Source of the DNA: an uncultured Alistipes sp.
GTDB lineage: Bacteria; Bacteroidota; Bacteroidia; Bacteroidales; Rikenellaceae
Assembly (NCBI GenBank): GCA_944320665.1
Contig: CALUII010000002.1
Span: 1-64,000 of the forward strand
DNA: 64,000 nt
Direction of reading: 5' to 3'
The notes under the pieces were generated by a model, which did no database searches, was not told the DNA's origin, and worked only from the letters and a program-made list of their open reading frames with translations. A program made the translations under genes and the position numbers. Positions 1-9,117 of this stretch are shown here, piece by piece; positions within the stretch are counted from its first letter, which is position 1; every line of letters begins with the position of its first letter.

Positions 1-2555
1 ATATAGAGGCCGATGGCGATCAGCGAGAAGACTACGGACCAGATGGCATTCCAGGTCATGTCGCTGGCAATCGAAGGACCGATCTTGTCGGCCGTAAGGA
101 TACCGTTGGCATCGGTCTGCGTATTGCGGAAACCGTTGAACGAGATGTCGTACGAATAGAGCGGCTTGAGGGCCTCGTAAAGGATCTGCTCCACTTCGCT
201 CGTAGCCTCGTCCGACGTATCGTCGTACTTGTACTGCGTCACGATACGCATCTGATTCTCGTTACCATACTGCTTAACCTCGAAACTGATCGACGAGGCA
301 TCCGTGTTGGCATCCGACTCGGCAATGCGGTTGAAGATCTCATCCAGATTGGCACGTACCGCCTCGGCCGAAACCGGCTGGTCGAAACGAACCACATAAG
401 CACGGCCTCCCGTAAACTCGGCGCCCAGGTTCAAACCGCGCGTCAGGAACGAGATGCACAAGATAACTACCAGGGCAATGGCAATCCAGTAGGAAGCCTT
501 GCGCTTGCTGATGAAATCCACGTGCGTATGGGCCAGGAAGTTCTCCGACCACTTGTGCGAGAAGGAGATATGACCCCACTTGCCGGCAATCCACTCGATG
601 AGCAGGCGCGTGATGAAGATCGCGCAGAAGAACGAGGTGATGATACCGATGATCAACGTCGTGGCGAAGCCCTGTACCGGACCGTTACCGAAGACAAAGA
701 GCACGATACCCGTAATGATGGTCGTCAGGTTACCGTCGATGATAGCCGAGTAGGCCTTCGAGAAGCCCTCCTTGATGGCGAGCGACAATCCCTTACCGGC
801 ACGCAACTCCTCCTTCACGCGCTCGTAGATGATGACGTTCGCATCGACGGCCATACCCATCGTCAGTACGATACCGGCAATACCCGGCAGCGTCAGCACG
901 GCGCCGAACGAAACAAGCACGCCCATCAACAGGAATACGTTGCACAACAGAGCGATATCGGACATCCAACCGGCTGTCTTGTAGAAGAGTCCCATGTAGA
1001 GCAGCACCAGGATGAAGGCAAAGACGAACGACATCAGACCGGCATTGATCGACTCCTGACCGAGCGACGGACCTACGACCGTATCCTGAATGATGCGGGC
1101 CGGTGCAGGCACCTTACCCGACTTGAGCACGTTGGCCAGGTCCTTGGCCTCCTGAATGGTAAAACCGCCCGTAATCGACGACGTACCCTTGTCGATTACC
1201 GTATTGACACGCGGAGCCGAATAGACGTATCCGTCAAGCACGATGGCAATGCACTTGCCGATGTTCTCACCCGTCATGCGGGCCCACTCCTGCGTACCCT
1301 CGGCATTCATGGTCATCGAGACCTCGGCTTCGGCACCACGCTGTGCGTAGGTTTCAACGGCATCAACCACCACGCTACCGTCGAGCGGCGCCTTACCGTC
1401 GGGCGTTGTCACACGAATGGCATAGAGGAAATAGCGACCGTCGGCACGATCGTCACCCTTTACGCTCCATTTGAACATTACGTCCGAAGGCAGCAGATCG
1501 CGTACGGCCGGCTGTGCCAGATAGGCATTCACCGTAGCGATGTCGGCCTTGTATGCAGCACCGATGGCAGCACCTCCGGCATAATCGGGATCCAGGACGG
1601 AGAAAAGCGGGTTCTGCTCACGCGTATAACGCGATGCGGCAGCAGCAGCCGACGTTCCCTGGGCTTCGTTCTGACGCCCTACCTCGGCCAGCAACCCCGA
1701 TGCTGCGCTGTCGATCTTGGCCTCCGTCGCAGCGTCGGTCGCAACGACCGTCGAATCGGCCAGGTGCTCCTCGCGGATCAATTGGTCGGCACGGGCCAAC
1801 AACGGCAGCATCTCGTTGGCATCGTACGTCAGCCAGAATTCCAGCGAGGCCGTACCCTGCAGCAGATCGCGCACACGCTGCGGCTCCTTCACACCCGGAA
1901 GCTCGACCAGAATACGGTGCGAGTTCGGCAGACGCATGATGTTGGGCTGCGTCACGCCAAAGTGGTCGATACGGCTGCGCAATACGTTGAACGAAGCTGC
2001 AATGGCCGCTTCGGTCTCCGACTTGAGCATGCGGGCCACGTCGGCATCCGAACTCTCGAGCGTAATATCCTTACGATCGGGGCTTACGAAGATCGACGCG
2101 AGCGATGTGCCGTTCGAATTGGCCTCAAACGCCGTTACGAAATCGTCGATATAGTCCTTCGACGTTCCCTGTTTCTGTGCCTCGTTGGCAGCCTCGATGG
2201 CCGCGATGAAGGCCGGATCATTCTGACTGTCACCAGCCAACGCCTTGATAACGTCTTCGACCTGCACCTCGAGCATGACGTTCATACCGCCCTTCAGGTC
2301 AAGGCCCAGATTGAGTTCCTTCTCCTTGCACTGCTTGTAGGTGAAGTCAACGAAACCGAGGTCGTAAACCGTGAGGTTCTGCACCGAATCGAGGTAGTGT
2401 TGCTCGGCTTCGGCCTGCTGCTCGACGGCGAATTGTGCGGCATACTGCGCCGCTGCCTTCTCTACGCTTCGCGTCTTGAACGTGAAGGAGAGCTGGTAAA
2501 TACACGCAATCGCCAGTAGCGCAGCGAGTAATTTAATGGCACCTTTACTTTGCAT
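1..2555 (-). CDS. secDF: Protein translocase SecD/SecF fusion (3' end outside window)
   Basis: Inner-membrane SecDF, which uses the proton-motive force to help pull exported proteins through SecYEG. 851 codons are visible from ATG at 2553-2555; the C-terminal end lies beyond base 1. The N-terminus has one membrane segment (about residues 5-22), then the SecD signature GLDLKGG near residue 80. A periplasmic domain follows, then a multi-helix block with VDANVIIYERVKEE (SecD TM4 region). The second half restarts with a membrane segment and GLNLGAEFTGG, the SecF equivalent, so both proteins are fused, as is usual in Bacteroidetes. A TATCTTTG promoter box lies 70 bases upstream. Neighbouring genes point away or are separate units, so it is probably transcribed alone. 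Confidence 0.95.
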   Translation of the reverse strand, partial: MQSKGAIKLLAALLAIACIYQLSFTFKTRSVEKAAAQYAAQFAVEQQAEAEQHYLDSVQNLTVYDLGFVDFTYKQCKEKELNLGLDLKGGMNVMLEVQVEDVIKALAGDSQNDPAFIAAIEAANEAQKQGTSKDYIDDFVTAFEANSNGTSLASIFVSPDRKDITLESSDADVARMLKSETEAAIAASFNVLRSRIDHFGVTQPNIMRLPNSHRILVELPGVKEPQRVRDLLQGTASLEFWLTYDANEMLPLLARADQLIREEHLADSTVVATDAATEAKIDSAASGLLAEVGRQNEAQGTSAAAAASRYTREQNPLFSVLDPDYAGGAAIGAAYKADIATVNAYLAQPAVRDLLPSDVMFKWSVKGDDRADGRYFLYAIRVTTPDGKAPLDGSVVVDAVETYAQRGAEAEVSMTMNAEGTQEWARMTGENIGKCIAIVLDGYVYSAPRVNTVIDKGTSSITGGFTIQEAKDLANVLKSGKVPAPARIIQDTVVGPSLGQESINAGLMSFVFAFILVLLYMGLFYKTAGWMSDIALLCNVFLLMGVLVSFGAVLTLPGIAGIVLTMGMAVDANVIIYERVKEELRAGKGLSLAIKEGFSKAYSAIIDGNLTTIITGIVLFVFGNGPVQGFATTLIIGIITSFFCAIFITRLLIEWIAGKWGHISFSHKWSENFLAHTHVDFISKRKASYWIAIALVVILCISFLTRGLNLGAEFTGGRAYVVRFDQPVSAEAVRANLDEIFNRIAESDANTDASSISFEVKQYGNENQMRIVTQYKYDDTSDEATSEVEQILYEALKPLYSYDISFNGFRNTQTDANGILTADKIGPSIASDMTWNAIWSVVFSLIAIGLY

Positions 2556-2582
2556 TTGAGTTGAAAAATTTTGTTGTTTTTT

Positions 2583-2615
2583 ATGTATTATGTTGTTATT
2601 GATCGCATTATACAT
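2583..2615 (-). other. Hairpin in secDF 5' leader
   Basis: Ten-base arms at 2583-2592 and 2606-2615 pair with one mismatch. They sit between the predicted promoter and the secDF start codon, so they would be at the very 5' end of the mRNA. A regulatory role is only a guess. Confidence 0.35.
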
Positions 2616-2624
2616 AATAGCACG

Positions 2625-2632
2625 CAAAGATA
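2625..2632 (-). promoter_or_regulatory. Predicted -7 box for secDF
   Basis: The minus strand reads TATCTTTG, an exact fit to the Bacteroidetes TAnnTTTG box. A TTG at 2654-2656 gives a 21-base spacer to a -33 element. Confidence 0.65.
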
Positions 2633-2806
2633 GAAAAATATTCGCAAAATGCGCAATCTGCGCCCTACAATATTGCACGTCAGAACGCGATTCGGAGGGT
2701 TCGGGCGACCATATGGAGCGCCGTCGGAGGCAGATTCAGGGGCAGTCACATCGTACATCGCACGGAATTCGTTCGGACGGCAACACAGAAGATCAAATTT
2801 TTCAGC

Positions 2807-2814
2807 TACCTTTG
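2807..2814 (+). promoter_or_regulatory. Predicted -7 box for the DMT exporter
   Basis: TACCTTTG ends only 8 bases before the ATG at 2823, so the transcript would be leaderless or nearly so. This placement also argues for the 2823 start rather than the in-frame start further upstream. Confidence 0.6.
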
Positions 2815-2822
2815 TCTCCGAC

Positions 2823-3701
2823 ATGACAACGCACACGAAACTCCCCTATCATCTGGCAGCCCTCTTCACCGTAGCGGTATGGGGGACGACCTTCGTGTCG
2901 ACCAAGGTGCTGATCAACAATGGGATGACACCGGCCGGGATTTTTTTTCTGCGTTTTGCGCTGGCCTATCTGAGCATCTGGTTCATCGCGCCACGTCGCT
3001 TGTGGGCCGACTCCTGGCAGGATGAGTTGCAGCTGGCAGCTGCCGGACTATGTGGCGGATCGCTCTACTTTCTTACCGAGAACACGGCCCTGGAACTCGC
3101 TCCGGCCTCGAACGTCTCGCTTATCGTCTGCACCGCTCCGCTATGGACCGCCCTACTGGCCAGCCTGCGAGACCACAGCGAACGAATGTCCCGTCATCAG
3201 ACGATTGGCATTGCCGCAGCATGCGCCGGCGTGGTTCTCGTAGTCTGCAACGGACAATTCGTCCTTCGGCTCTCCCCGCGCGGCGATCTGCTGGCTCTGG
3301 CAGCAGCATTCTGCTGGGTCGGATATTCGCTGCTGATGAAGCGAATCGGCCCAAACTATTCCACGCTCTTCATCACCCGCAAGGTCTTTTTCTATGGGTT
3401 GCTGACCATCCTGCCCGTACTGTGTATCGCACCGCCCACGTTCGATTGGGCCCGTCTTGCCCAGCCCGTCGTATGGGGCAACCTGCTCTTCCTGGGGCTG
3501 ATCGCCTCGATGCTCTGCTATGTACTCTGGAATACGGCCTTGCGACACTTGGGCGTCGTGCGCACTACGAACTACGGCTACCTCAACCCACTCACTACCA
3601 TGATCGCCGCATCACTTTGCATCGACGAACGCATTACGCCGATCGCCCTGCTTGGTGCCGGCCTGATTCTTGTCGGCATGTGGCTGGCTGAACGCGAATA
3701 A
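2823..3701 (+). CDS. EamA/DMT-superfamily transporter
   Basis: A 292-residue polytopic membrane protein with about ten hydrophobic segments in two EamA repeats. The first repeat begins with VAVWGTTFVSTKVLI and the second with AAFCWVGYSLLMKRI; both are typical of drug/metabolite exporters of the RhaT/YdcZ type. The substrate cannot be read from sequence. The reading frame stays open upstream to 2649, but that part is not hydrophobic and lies before the promoter box, so ATG 2823 was chosen. It is convergent with dnaK and apparently monocistronic. A second, not closely similar, EamA gene lies at 18072-18998. Confidence 0.85.
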   Translation: MTTHTKLPYHLAALFTVAVWGTTFVSTKVLINNGMTPAGIFFLRFALAYLSIWFIAPRRLWADSWQDELQLAAAGLCGGSLYFLTENTALELAPASNVSLIVCTAPLWTALLASLRDHSERMSRHQTIGIAAACAGVVLVVCNGQFVLRLSPRGDLLALAAAFCWVGYSLLMKRIGPNYSTLFITRKVFFYGLLTILPVLCIAPPTFDWARLAQPVVWGNLLFLGLIASMLCYVLWNTALRHLGVVRTTNYGYLNPLTTMIAASLCIDERITPIALLGAGLILVGMWLAERE

Positions 3702-3834
3702 ACATTACACCTCGAATTGTTCCGCTTCCGGATACTTGTCCGAATCCTCCTTAGCCTTAGACCTGCCCCGAAGCTCTCCCGAACGGGAACGCGCCCAGCA
3801 ACCGTTCGGGTTTACCCGGATCATGAATGGACAC

Positions 3835-3868
3835 AAAAAAAGGCTGCGATCCTTTGGGGATCGCAGCC
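3835..3868 (-). terminator. Intrinsic terminator of dnaK
   Basis: Perfect 11-base stem (3842-3852 with 3858-3868) and a 5-base loop, followed on the minus strand by seven T. It begins about 35 bases past the dnaK stop. Confidence 0.85.
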
Positions 3869-3901
3869 TCGCACAAATTCTCCGAGCTGTTCCGGAGCGG
3901 A

Positions 3902-5827
3902 TTATTTCACCTCCTCGAACTCGACGTCCTCGGGTTGATTGCCGTTCTGCTGGCCTCCGGCCGCACCCTGCGACTGTTGACTTGCACCGCCCTGCTGCTG
4001 AGCACCGGCCGCTCCCTGTGCGGACTGCTGTGCAGAGTAGATGTCCTGCGAAGCAGCCTGCCATGCAGCGTTCAATTCAGCGATAGCCGTATCGATAGCT
4101 GCGACATCGGCATTCTTGTGGGCCTCCTTCAGTTTGGCCAAAGCACCCTCGATCGCCGTCTTCTTGTCGGCCGGGATCTTGTCACCATACTCCTTGAGCT
4201 GCTTCTCCGTAGCGAAGATGTTCGAGTCAGCGGCGTTGATCTTGTCGATGCGCTCCTTCTCCTGACGGTCCTTCTCTTCATTGGCCTTGGCCTCGTCACG
4301 CATGCGCTGGATCTCCTGCTCGGTCAGACCCGAAGAAGCCTCGATCCGGATTTTCTGCTCCTTGCCCGTACCCTTATCCTTGGCCGAAACGTTCAGGATA
4401 CCGTTGGCATCGATATCGAACGTCACCTCGATCTGCGGCACACCACGCGGAGCGGCCGGAATGCCATCCAGGTGGAAGCGGCCAATCGACTTGTTATCGC
4501 GGGCCAGCGGACGTTCACCCTGGCAGACGTTGATCTCTACCGAAGGCTGGTTGTCGGCTGCCGTCGAGAAGACCTCCGACTTGCGGGTCGGGATCGTGGT
4601 GTTGGCATCGATGAGCTTCGTCATCACACCGCCCAGCGTCTCGATACCGAGCGACAGCGGCGTCACATCAAGCAGCAGCACATCCTTCACTTCGCCCGTC
4701 AGCACACCGCCCTGAATGGCAGCACCCACGGCAACCACCTCGTCGGGGTTCACGCTCTTGTTCGGGGTCTTGCCGAAGAACTCCTCGACGATCTTCTGAA
4801 TGGCCGGGATACGGGTCGAACCACCCACGAGGATCACCTCATCGATCTGGCTGGCCTCAAGACCGGCGTCACGCAGTGCCAACTTACAAGGTTCGATCGT
4901 CTTGCGAATCAGGTGGTCACACAACTGCTCGAATTTCGAACGTGTAAGCGTCATCACCAGGTGCTGCGGAATACCGTTGACCGGCATGATGTACGGCAGA
5001 TTGATCTCTGTGGAGGTCGACGACGAAAGTTCGATCTTGGCCTTCTCGGCAGCCTCCTTCAGACGCTGGAGCGCCATCGGGTCCTGACGCAGGTCGATCT
5101 GATGCTCGGCCTTGAATGCCTCAGCCATGTAGTCGATCAGCACGTGGTCGAAATCATCGCCACCGAGGTGCGTATCGCCATTGGTCGACTTCACCTCGAA
5201 GACGCCGTCGCCCAACTCCAGAATCGAGATATCGAACGTACCGCCACCGAGGTCATAAACGGCGATCTTCATATCGTTCTGCTTCTTGTCCAAACCGTAG
5301 GCCAGGGCAGCAGCCGTAGGCTCGTTGATGATACGGCGTACCTTCAGACCGGCAATCTCACCGGCCTCCTTCGTAGCCTGACGCTGCGAATCGGAGAAGT
5401 AAGCCGGAACCGTAATCACGGCCTCCGTAACCTCCTGACCCAGATAATCCTCAGCCGTCTTCTTCATCTTCTGCAGAATGATGGCCGAAATCTCCTGCGG
5501 CGTGTACTGACGTCCGTCGATGTCCACACGCGGCGTGTTGTTCGGGCCCTGAACGATCTGATAAGGAGCACGAGCAATCTCTGAAGTCACCTTGTCGTAG
5601 GGTTCGCCCATGAAACGCTTGATCGAGAAGATCGTACGCTTCGGGTTGGTAATCGCCTGACGTTTGGCGGGATCGCCCACCTTACGCTCTCCGTTCTCGG
5701 TGAAAGCCACGATCGAAGGCGTGGTGCGGTGTCCTTCCGAATTGGGAATCACCACGGGCTCCGAGCCCTCCATTACTGCTACGCACGAGTTCGTAGTTCC
5801 TAAGTCGATACCAATAATCTTTGCCAT
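3902..5827 (-). CDS. dnaK: Chaperone DnaK (Hsp70)
   Basis: ATP-dependent cytosolic chaperone acting with DnaJ and GrpE in folding and heat-shock protection. The 641 residues match the usual family length. The N-terminus shows [14 protein letters not shown] (phosphate loop 1), followed by DLGGGTFD near residue 195 and [11 protein letters not shown] near residue 335 of the nucleotide-binding domain. The substrate domain follows. The tail is Gln/Gly/Ala-rich and ends in EDVEFEEVK, the acidic end typical of bacterial DnaK. grpE and dnaJ are not adjacent. A terminator lies downstream and an unusual palindrome lies 178-192 bases upstream of the start. Confidence 0.98.
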   Translation of the reverse strand: MAKIIGIDLGTTNSCVAVMEGSEPVVIPNSEGHRTTPSIVAFTENGERKVGDPAKRQAITNPKRTIFSIKRFMGEPYDKVTSEIARAPYQIVQGPNNTPRVDIDGRQYTPQEISAIILQKMKKTAEDYLGQEVTEAVITVPAYFSDSQRQATKEAGEIAGLKVRRIINEPTAAALAYGLDKKQNDMKIAVYDLGGGTFDISILELGDGVFEVKSTNGDTHLGGDDFDHVLIDYMAEAFKAEHQIDLRQDPMALQRLKEAAEKAKIELSSSTSTEINLPYIMPVNGIPQHLVMTLTRSKFEQLCDHLIRKTIEPCKLALRDAGLEASQIDEVILVGGSTRIPAIQKIVEEFFGKTPNKSVNPDEVVAVGAAIQGGVLTGEVKDVLLLDVTPLSLGIETLGGVMTKLIDANTTIPTRKSEVFSTAADNQPSVEINVCQGERPLARDNKSIGRFHLDGIPAAPRGVPQIEVTFDIDANGILNVSAKDKGTGKEQKIRIEASSGLTEQEIQRMRDEAKANEEKDRQEKERIDKINAADSNIFATEKQLKEYGDKIPADKKTAIEGALAKLKEAHKNADVAAIDTAIAELNAAWQAASQDIYSAQQSAQGAAGAQQQGGASQQSQGAAGGQQNGNQPEDVEFEEVK

Positions 5828-6244
5828 AATTGTACTATTGTTTTAATTGTTTTTCGTAAATCCGTTTCTGCATCGCGCCCGCTCGGGTTGTGGAATCGCA
5901 GCGCCTTCGGATAAAGATCCGTACTTCGGTTCCGGGGCCTTCGCCAGCCGATACGCCCTACATCAGAACAAAGGTTATACCAAACGGAAAATTATGACAT
6001 TTATCTGTCATTTTGACAGCCCACCGGCGGCCTGTCGGATTTGCCGCATCGATTCCTGCCAAAAAGGCACGTTCCGACCCGCCTTCCCCGTGCGTTCCGG
6101 TACGGCAACCGCACCATGACGACCGCCGACTTCGGACCAGCGATCTCATTTTATACCTTGAGTCAGCATCCGGGATTGCCACACCCACATCAGCATGATT
6201 CACAGACTTCAGCTCCGGCTACCCGCCTCACATACCACCCAAAA
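5828..6244. other. Intergenic region upstream of dnaK
   Basis: About 420 bases with no gene I can support. It holds the palindrome at 5995-6019. Between that and dnaK, the minus strand at 5969-5979 reads TATAACCTTTG, a near but off-spacing match to a -7 box. Short frames in both strands here look random. Confidence 0.5.
5995..6019. promoter_or_regulatory. Palindromic element upstream of dnaK
   Basis: CTGTCA-TTT-TGACAG (6005-6019) is a perfect 6+3+6 palindrome. Another TGACA at 5995-5999 forms a second inverted pair with the TGTCA at 6006-6010. The site is about 180 bases upstream of the dnaK start, near the poor -7 match. It is not the CIRCE element, which has 9-base arms and a 9-base spacer. 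Its position suggests a stress-regulator operator, by inference only. Confidence 0.5.
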
Positions 6245-6247
6245 GAA

Positions 6248-6283
6248 AAGCGGATCCGATATCTGTATTGATCGGATCCGCTT
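6248..6283 (-). terminator. Intrinsic terminator of the 79-residue gene
   Basis: Perfect 13-base stem (6248-6260 with 6271-6283), followed on the minus strand by a T-rich run (TTTCTTTT). Confidence 0.8.
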
Positions 6284-6306
6284 ACCGTTTCAGCAGACGG
6301 CAATTG

Positions 6307-6546
6307 CTATTTTTCGTTCAGGATACGCATTGCAGCATCGAGAATAGCCGTATCATCAAGTGTCACCACACCACCGTCGGGCCCCTGCTCGAAGTGCACA
6401 CCTACGCCCTCCTTGCATTCGTGCTGACCACCGAAATAGTTGCGAACCGTCTCCACGTCTATACCGAGTTCGTCTGCAATGCGCTGCGAACTGCCGCTGG
6501 GCAGTTTATCCTTGATTCGGCGCAATTCGTTAAATGTGATAATCAT
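6307..6546 (-). CDS. Small putative DNA-binding protein
   Basis: A 79-residue soluble protein. Residues 18-38 (SSQRIADELGIDVETVRNYF) look like a helix-turn-helix in which a second helix begins with VETVRNYF. The C-terminal part is acidic and ends LDDTAILDAAMRILNEK. I recall similar short proteins in Bacteroidales, but no characterised member. The gene stands alone between its own terminator and an AT-rich upstream region whose minus strand contains TAATTTAG, a weak -7 match. A local regulator or nucleoid protein is plausible; the function is unknown. Confidence 0.7.
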   Translation of the reverse strand: MIITFNELRRIKDKLPSGSSQRIADELGIDVETVRNYFGGQHECKEGVGVHFEQGPDGGVVTLDDTAILDAAMRILNEK

Positions 6547-6689
6547 AGCTTATAGTTTTTAAGTTGAAGTTCTGCACTACTAAATTAAAGAAATTTCATC
6601 GATTTGCAAAATTTTCCACACAAAAAAATTCGCCGTCGGCGCGGCATCCGCCCTTCTCACGCCACTGCCTGCCCCCTGGGACACGTCAA

Positions 6690-6722
6690 AAACAAAACTG
6701 TCGGGGTCTTTCCCCCGACAGT
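6690..6722 (-). terminator. Intrinsic terminator of the FKBP lipoprotein operon
   Basis: Ten-base stem (6697-6706 with 6713-6722), followed on the minus strand by TTTTGTTTTTG. The remaining bases between 6547 and 6850 contain no supported gene. Confidence 0.75.
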
Positions 6723-6850
6723 CTGTTTGATGGTTTTATCTCCTTTGTCATCTTGTTCCACACACGCAATTCGGGAGCCTTTACCTCCCCGCCCCCCGAA
6801 GAGGACCTCCCGACACGAGCAAACCCATCCTTCGGCCGCCGTATAAACGG

Positions 6851-8386
6851 CTACTCCTCCTGTTGCGGCTCGATATATACCTGGAACAGCAACGGTGTAA
6901 AAGGCGGAATCTCGGTCTCGATCTCCGTCGTGGTGGTCGTACTATTCGAATTCGACGAATTGCTGCTGTTATAGTTGTTGTAGTACATTCCGTAGAGGTA
7001 ACTGTTGTAGTAGCTGTTGTAATAGCTGTCGTAGTACCCTCCCGCTCCGTAATAACTATTCATATAGTTGTAATAGCTCAACCAATTGTAGTAGTCACTC
7101 AACGAGGAGCTGCTGCCCGACGAGGTCGTCGTGGTCGAACCGGCCTTACCGGTCGAGCCATAGGCACTGGTCGATGTGGTCAAGATCGAGGCCCACTGAC
7201 CGTAACGCAGTACGGGAATTGCATAACGCCAGGCTTCGATATAGTTCCAGTTTTCGCTCGACGGCATGACCGAGAGAGCCTCTCCCTTGGGATTTGGCTC
7301 GCCATAAATCAATCGACGCACTCCGGGAATGTTCGTATCGAAGATAAAACCGTCGAGGAACCGGCCGATATACCACACCTTGGCCGTCCCCTCATAGGTC
7401 ACCGAGTCGCTTTGCAGCGACTCAACCCCGTCGTACGTTCCGAAGCGACGGATCAATGTATCGGCAATATTCTGCTCAAGCTGATCGAAGTTATTGTACG
7501 GCTCATAGATCGACGGATAGACAGCCGGATAGGTATAGCGATCGGTCGGCCGATAGGTCAGGTCAACGTATACCTGCGGCACCGAGTCAACGGCATTACG
7601 CCAGGCATACCCGTCGTCGTAGCTGCCCGAGCGGGTCAATCCCGCCACGCGGCGACGCTGCTGCATCGAAGTGCCGGAGGCCACGTCAACCGGCTTCAAT
7701 CCGCCGTTGATCTCGGCAAAATCATCCACCTCGGCCCCCTCGCGCTGAATCGGATTGCGCACCGTATCGGTAATCTCCATCGTCACGATGAACGGGTGTC
7801 CCGACTGGAGTTCATAACCCGACTGTCCCTCATAGCCGCCGCTTCCGGAGACCTCGCCGCCGGTCACGGTCGACGGCATATAGAGCGTCACCTTCGTCCC
7901 GTAACGCATCAGCACCTCGCGCGGATAGCCTCGCTCGGCAGCATAGGTCTCGCCCAACATCAACGGATTGCGCATGGCCAGATAGGTGCCCTCCATAAGC
8001 TGGGAGTTAAACACCTCACCCGAGTAGTATTTATAATAAGGTACGTAATGTGTGAATTTGCTGTACGACCCCACCTGACGGGCATCCGTTTCACTGCGTG
8101 TCAGCACAATGTCACCGGCCAGGTTACGCCCCGTAAAGGTGAAGCGCACCCAACAGGCCGAATCATTGATCGGCAGTCCCTCCGTATCGCCGAGACGCTC
8201 GACGTCGACATAATATCCGCCGTCGCTTTGCAGATTCTCCACCAACTCGGGGTGATGGATCTGCATCCACTCCTTCAGAGCGAGCTGTTCCCGTTCGACC
8301 GTAGAGGTTTCGCCCTCCTTCATGCAGGACGCCAGGAGCCACGCAGCCCCCAAAGCCATGCACATCGCGCGTAAAATTCGATTCAT
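6851..8386 (-). CDS. Lipoprotein with two FKBP-like domains and a Tyr/Asn/Ser insert
   Basis: A 511-residue predicted lipoprotein: the signal ends in LLASC with Cys21. A first FKBP-like region (about residues 80-210) runs from CWVRFTFTGRNLAG to GHPFIVTMEI. A second begins at about residue 335 with AKVWYIGRFLDGFIFD, continues with AWRYAIPVLRYGQWA, reaches AYG at 408-410, and resumes with IPPFTPLLFQVYI at 493. In canonical FKBP prolyl isomerases AYG and IPP lie a few residues apart. Here about 80 residues, mostly Tyr, Asn, Ser and Thr, separate them. Several FKBP active-site aromatics look altered, so catalytic activity is doubtful. It follows a smaller FKBP-like lipoprotein by 45 bases, suggesting an operon. 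The likely location is the periplasm or outer membrane. Confidence 0.8.
   Translation of the reverse strand: MNRILRAMCMALGAAWLLASCMKEGETSTVEREQLALKEWMQIHHPELVENLQSDGGYYVDVERLGDTEGLPINDSACWVRFTFTGRNLAGDIVLTRSETDARQVGSYSKFTHYVPYYKYYSGEVFNSQLMEGTYLAMRNPLMLGETYAAERGYPREVLMRYGTKVTLYMPSTVTGGEVSGSGGYEGQSGYELQSGHPFIVTMEITDTVRNPIQREGAEVDDFAEINGGLKPVDVASGTSMQQRRRVAGLTRSGSYDDGYAWRNAVDSVPQVYVDLTYRPTDRYTYPAVYPSIYEPYNNFDQLEQNIADTLIRRFGTYDGVESLQSDSVTYEGTAKVWYIGRFLDGFIFDTNIPGVRRLIYGEPNPKGEALSVMPSSENWNYIEAWRYAIPVLRYGQWASILTTSTSAYGSTGKAGSTTTTSSGSSSSLSDYYNWLSYYNYMNSYYGAGGYYDSYYNSYYNSYLYGMYYNNYNSSNSSNSNSTTTTTEIETEIPPFTPLLFQVYIEPQQEE
6914..7156 (-). repeat. Low-complexity Tyr/Asn/Ser-coding tract in the FKBP lipoprotein
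   Basis: About residues 411-491 of the lipoprotein. The DNA is a run of imperfect repeats built from TAC/TAT, AAC and AGC/TCC codons, encoding units such as SYYNSYYNSY. The tract lies in the loop before the last FKBP strand, so the fold could tolerate it. Its length may vary between strains. Confidence 0.7.
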
Positions 8387-8431
8387 AAGAAAGTATCTGT
8401 CTGCAGCTTGCCAGTCTCACGACTGCGGTTA

Positions 8432-9055
8432 TTACTTTGCCACGCCATCCACCGTAAAGAAGATAGCCACGGGGCTCTCCTTGGGGATTACCCCCAATGT
8501 TTTGTCGCCATAAGCCATGTTGTAGGTCATGTAAACCTCCACCGTATCGCGTTCACGGCATCCGACTAACGCCAATTCGAACCCTTTTATTATCTGTGTG
8601 CGACCCAATTCGACCGTCAGCGGCTCGAATGTCCAGGCTCCGGGCGTCAGACCTGCCTGATAAAAGGACTCCGCCAGACTCGCATCGTTCGAGTAGAAAG
8701 GCATCGTGATCTCCTGCCCCTCGAAGACGATTGCCGTATTCTGGAACAGATACATGCGAAAGGTCACCTGCACCAGATCACCGTAATCGGCCTGCGGACG
8801 TTCACTGCGCCCCGCTTCGTAATAATTGCGGATGTATCGATAGACGGAATCGCCCGACACCGAATAAAACGGAGGATCGACATCGAGCGACGTGGCCAAC
8901 TGAGCCTCCGATATGAGTTGGGGCGAATGCGTCCGTTCGAGGAAACTCCGGATCTGCGACTGCTGATCGGGCAGCACATCCTCGTCTTGGGAACAGGCAC
9001 ACCACATCGCAACGATAGGTAGCGTCAGAAAGAGTATCGTCAAAAAGCGTTTCAT
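8432..9055 (-). CDS. FKBP-type peptidyl-prolyl isomerase-like lipoprotein
   Basis: 207 residues from MKRFLTILF. An in-frame ATG four codons upstream is less likely because it puts charged residues before the signal peptide. The signal ends MWCAC, with Cys19 or Cys21 as the lipidated residue. One FKBP domain is clear: DLVQVTFRMYLF, then PLTVELGRTQIIKGFELAL, then VEVYMTYNMAYG and VIPKESPVAIFFTV. The spacing between AYG and IP is normal here, unlike the downstream gene. It lies between cdaA and the larger FKBP lipoprotein on the same strand. A role in periplasmic folding is inferred from the family. Confidence 0.8.
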   Translation of the reverse strand: MKRFLTILFLTLPIVAMWCACSQDEDVLPDQQSQIRSFLERTHSPQLISEAQLATSLDVDPPFYSVSGDSVYRYIRNYYEAGRSERPQADYGDLVQVTFRMYLFQNTAIVFEGQEITMPFYSNDASLAESFYQAGLTPGAWTFEPLTVELGRTQIIKGFELALVGCRERDTVEVYMTYNMAYGDKTLGVIPKESPVAIFFTVDGVAK

Positions 9056-9082
9056 CTCACGGCACACACATTGTTATTACAC

Positions 9083-9105
9083 GGCGCGCAAATCGGGCGC
9101 GCAAA
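9083..9105. repeat. 10-base direct repeat before the FKBP lipoprotein
   Basis: GGCGCGCAAA occurs at 9083-9092 and 9096-9105, a 13-base period, in the 62-base gap between cdaA and the FKBP lipoprotein. It could be a binding site or chance. Confidence 0.3.
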
Positions 9106-9117
9106 CGGCCACCGGCA

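Noticed and set aside
522..2519. A 665-codon plus-strand frame opposite secDF
   Set aside because: SecDF motifs on the minus strand are unambiguous; the antisense product is Arg/His-rich.
2649..2822. N-terminal extension of the DMT exporter
   Set aside because: The added 58 residues are polar and Arg-rich and precede the predicted promoter box; a start at 2823 gives a normal EamA length.
5958..6203. An 81-codon minus-strand frame upstream of dnaK
   Set aside because: It runs through the palindrome and promoter region and has no recognisable composition or start context.
6970..7100. CRISPR-like repeats from the regular 12-15 base pattern
   Set aside because: The repeats are in-frame Tyr/Asn/Ser codons inside a gene, without spacers of constant length.
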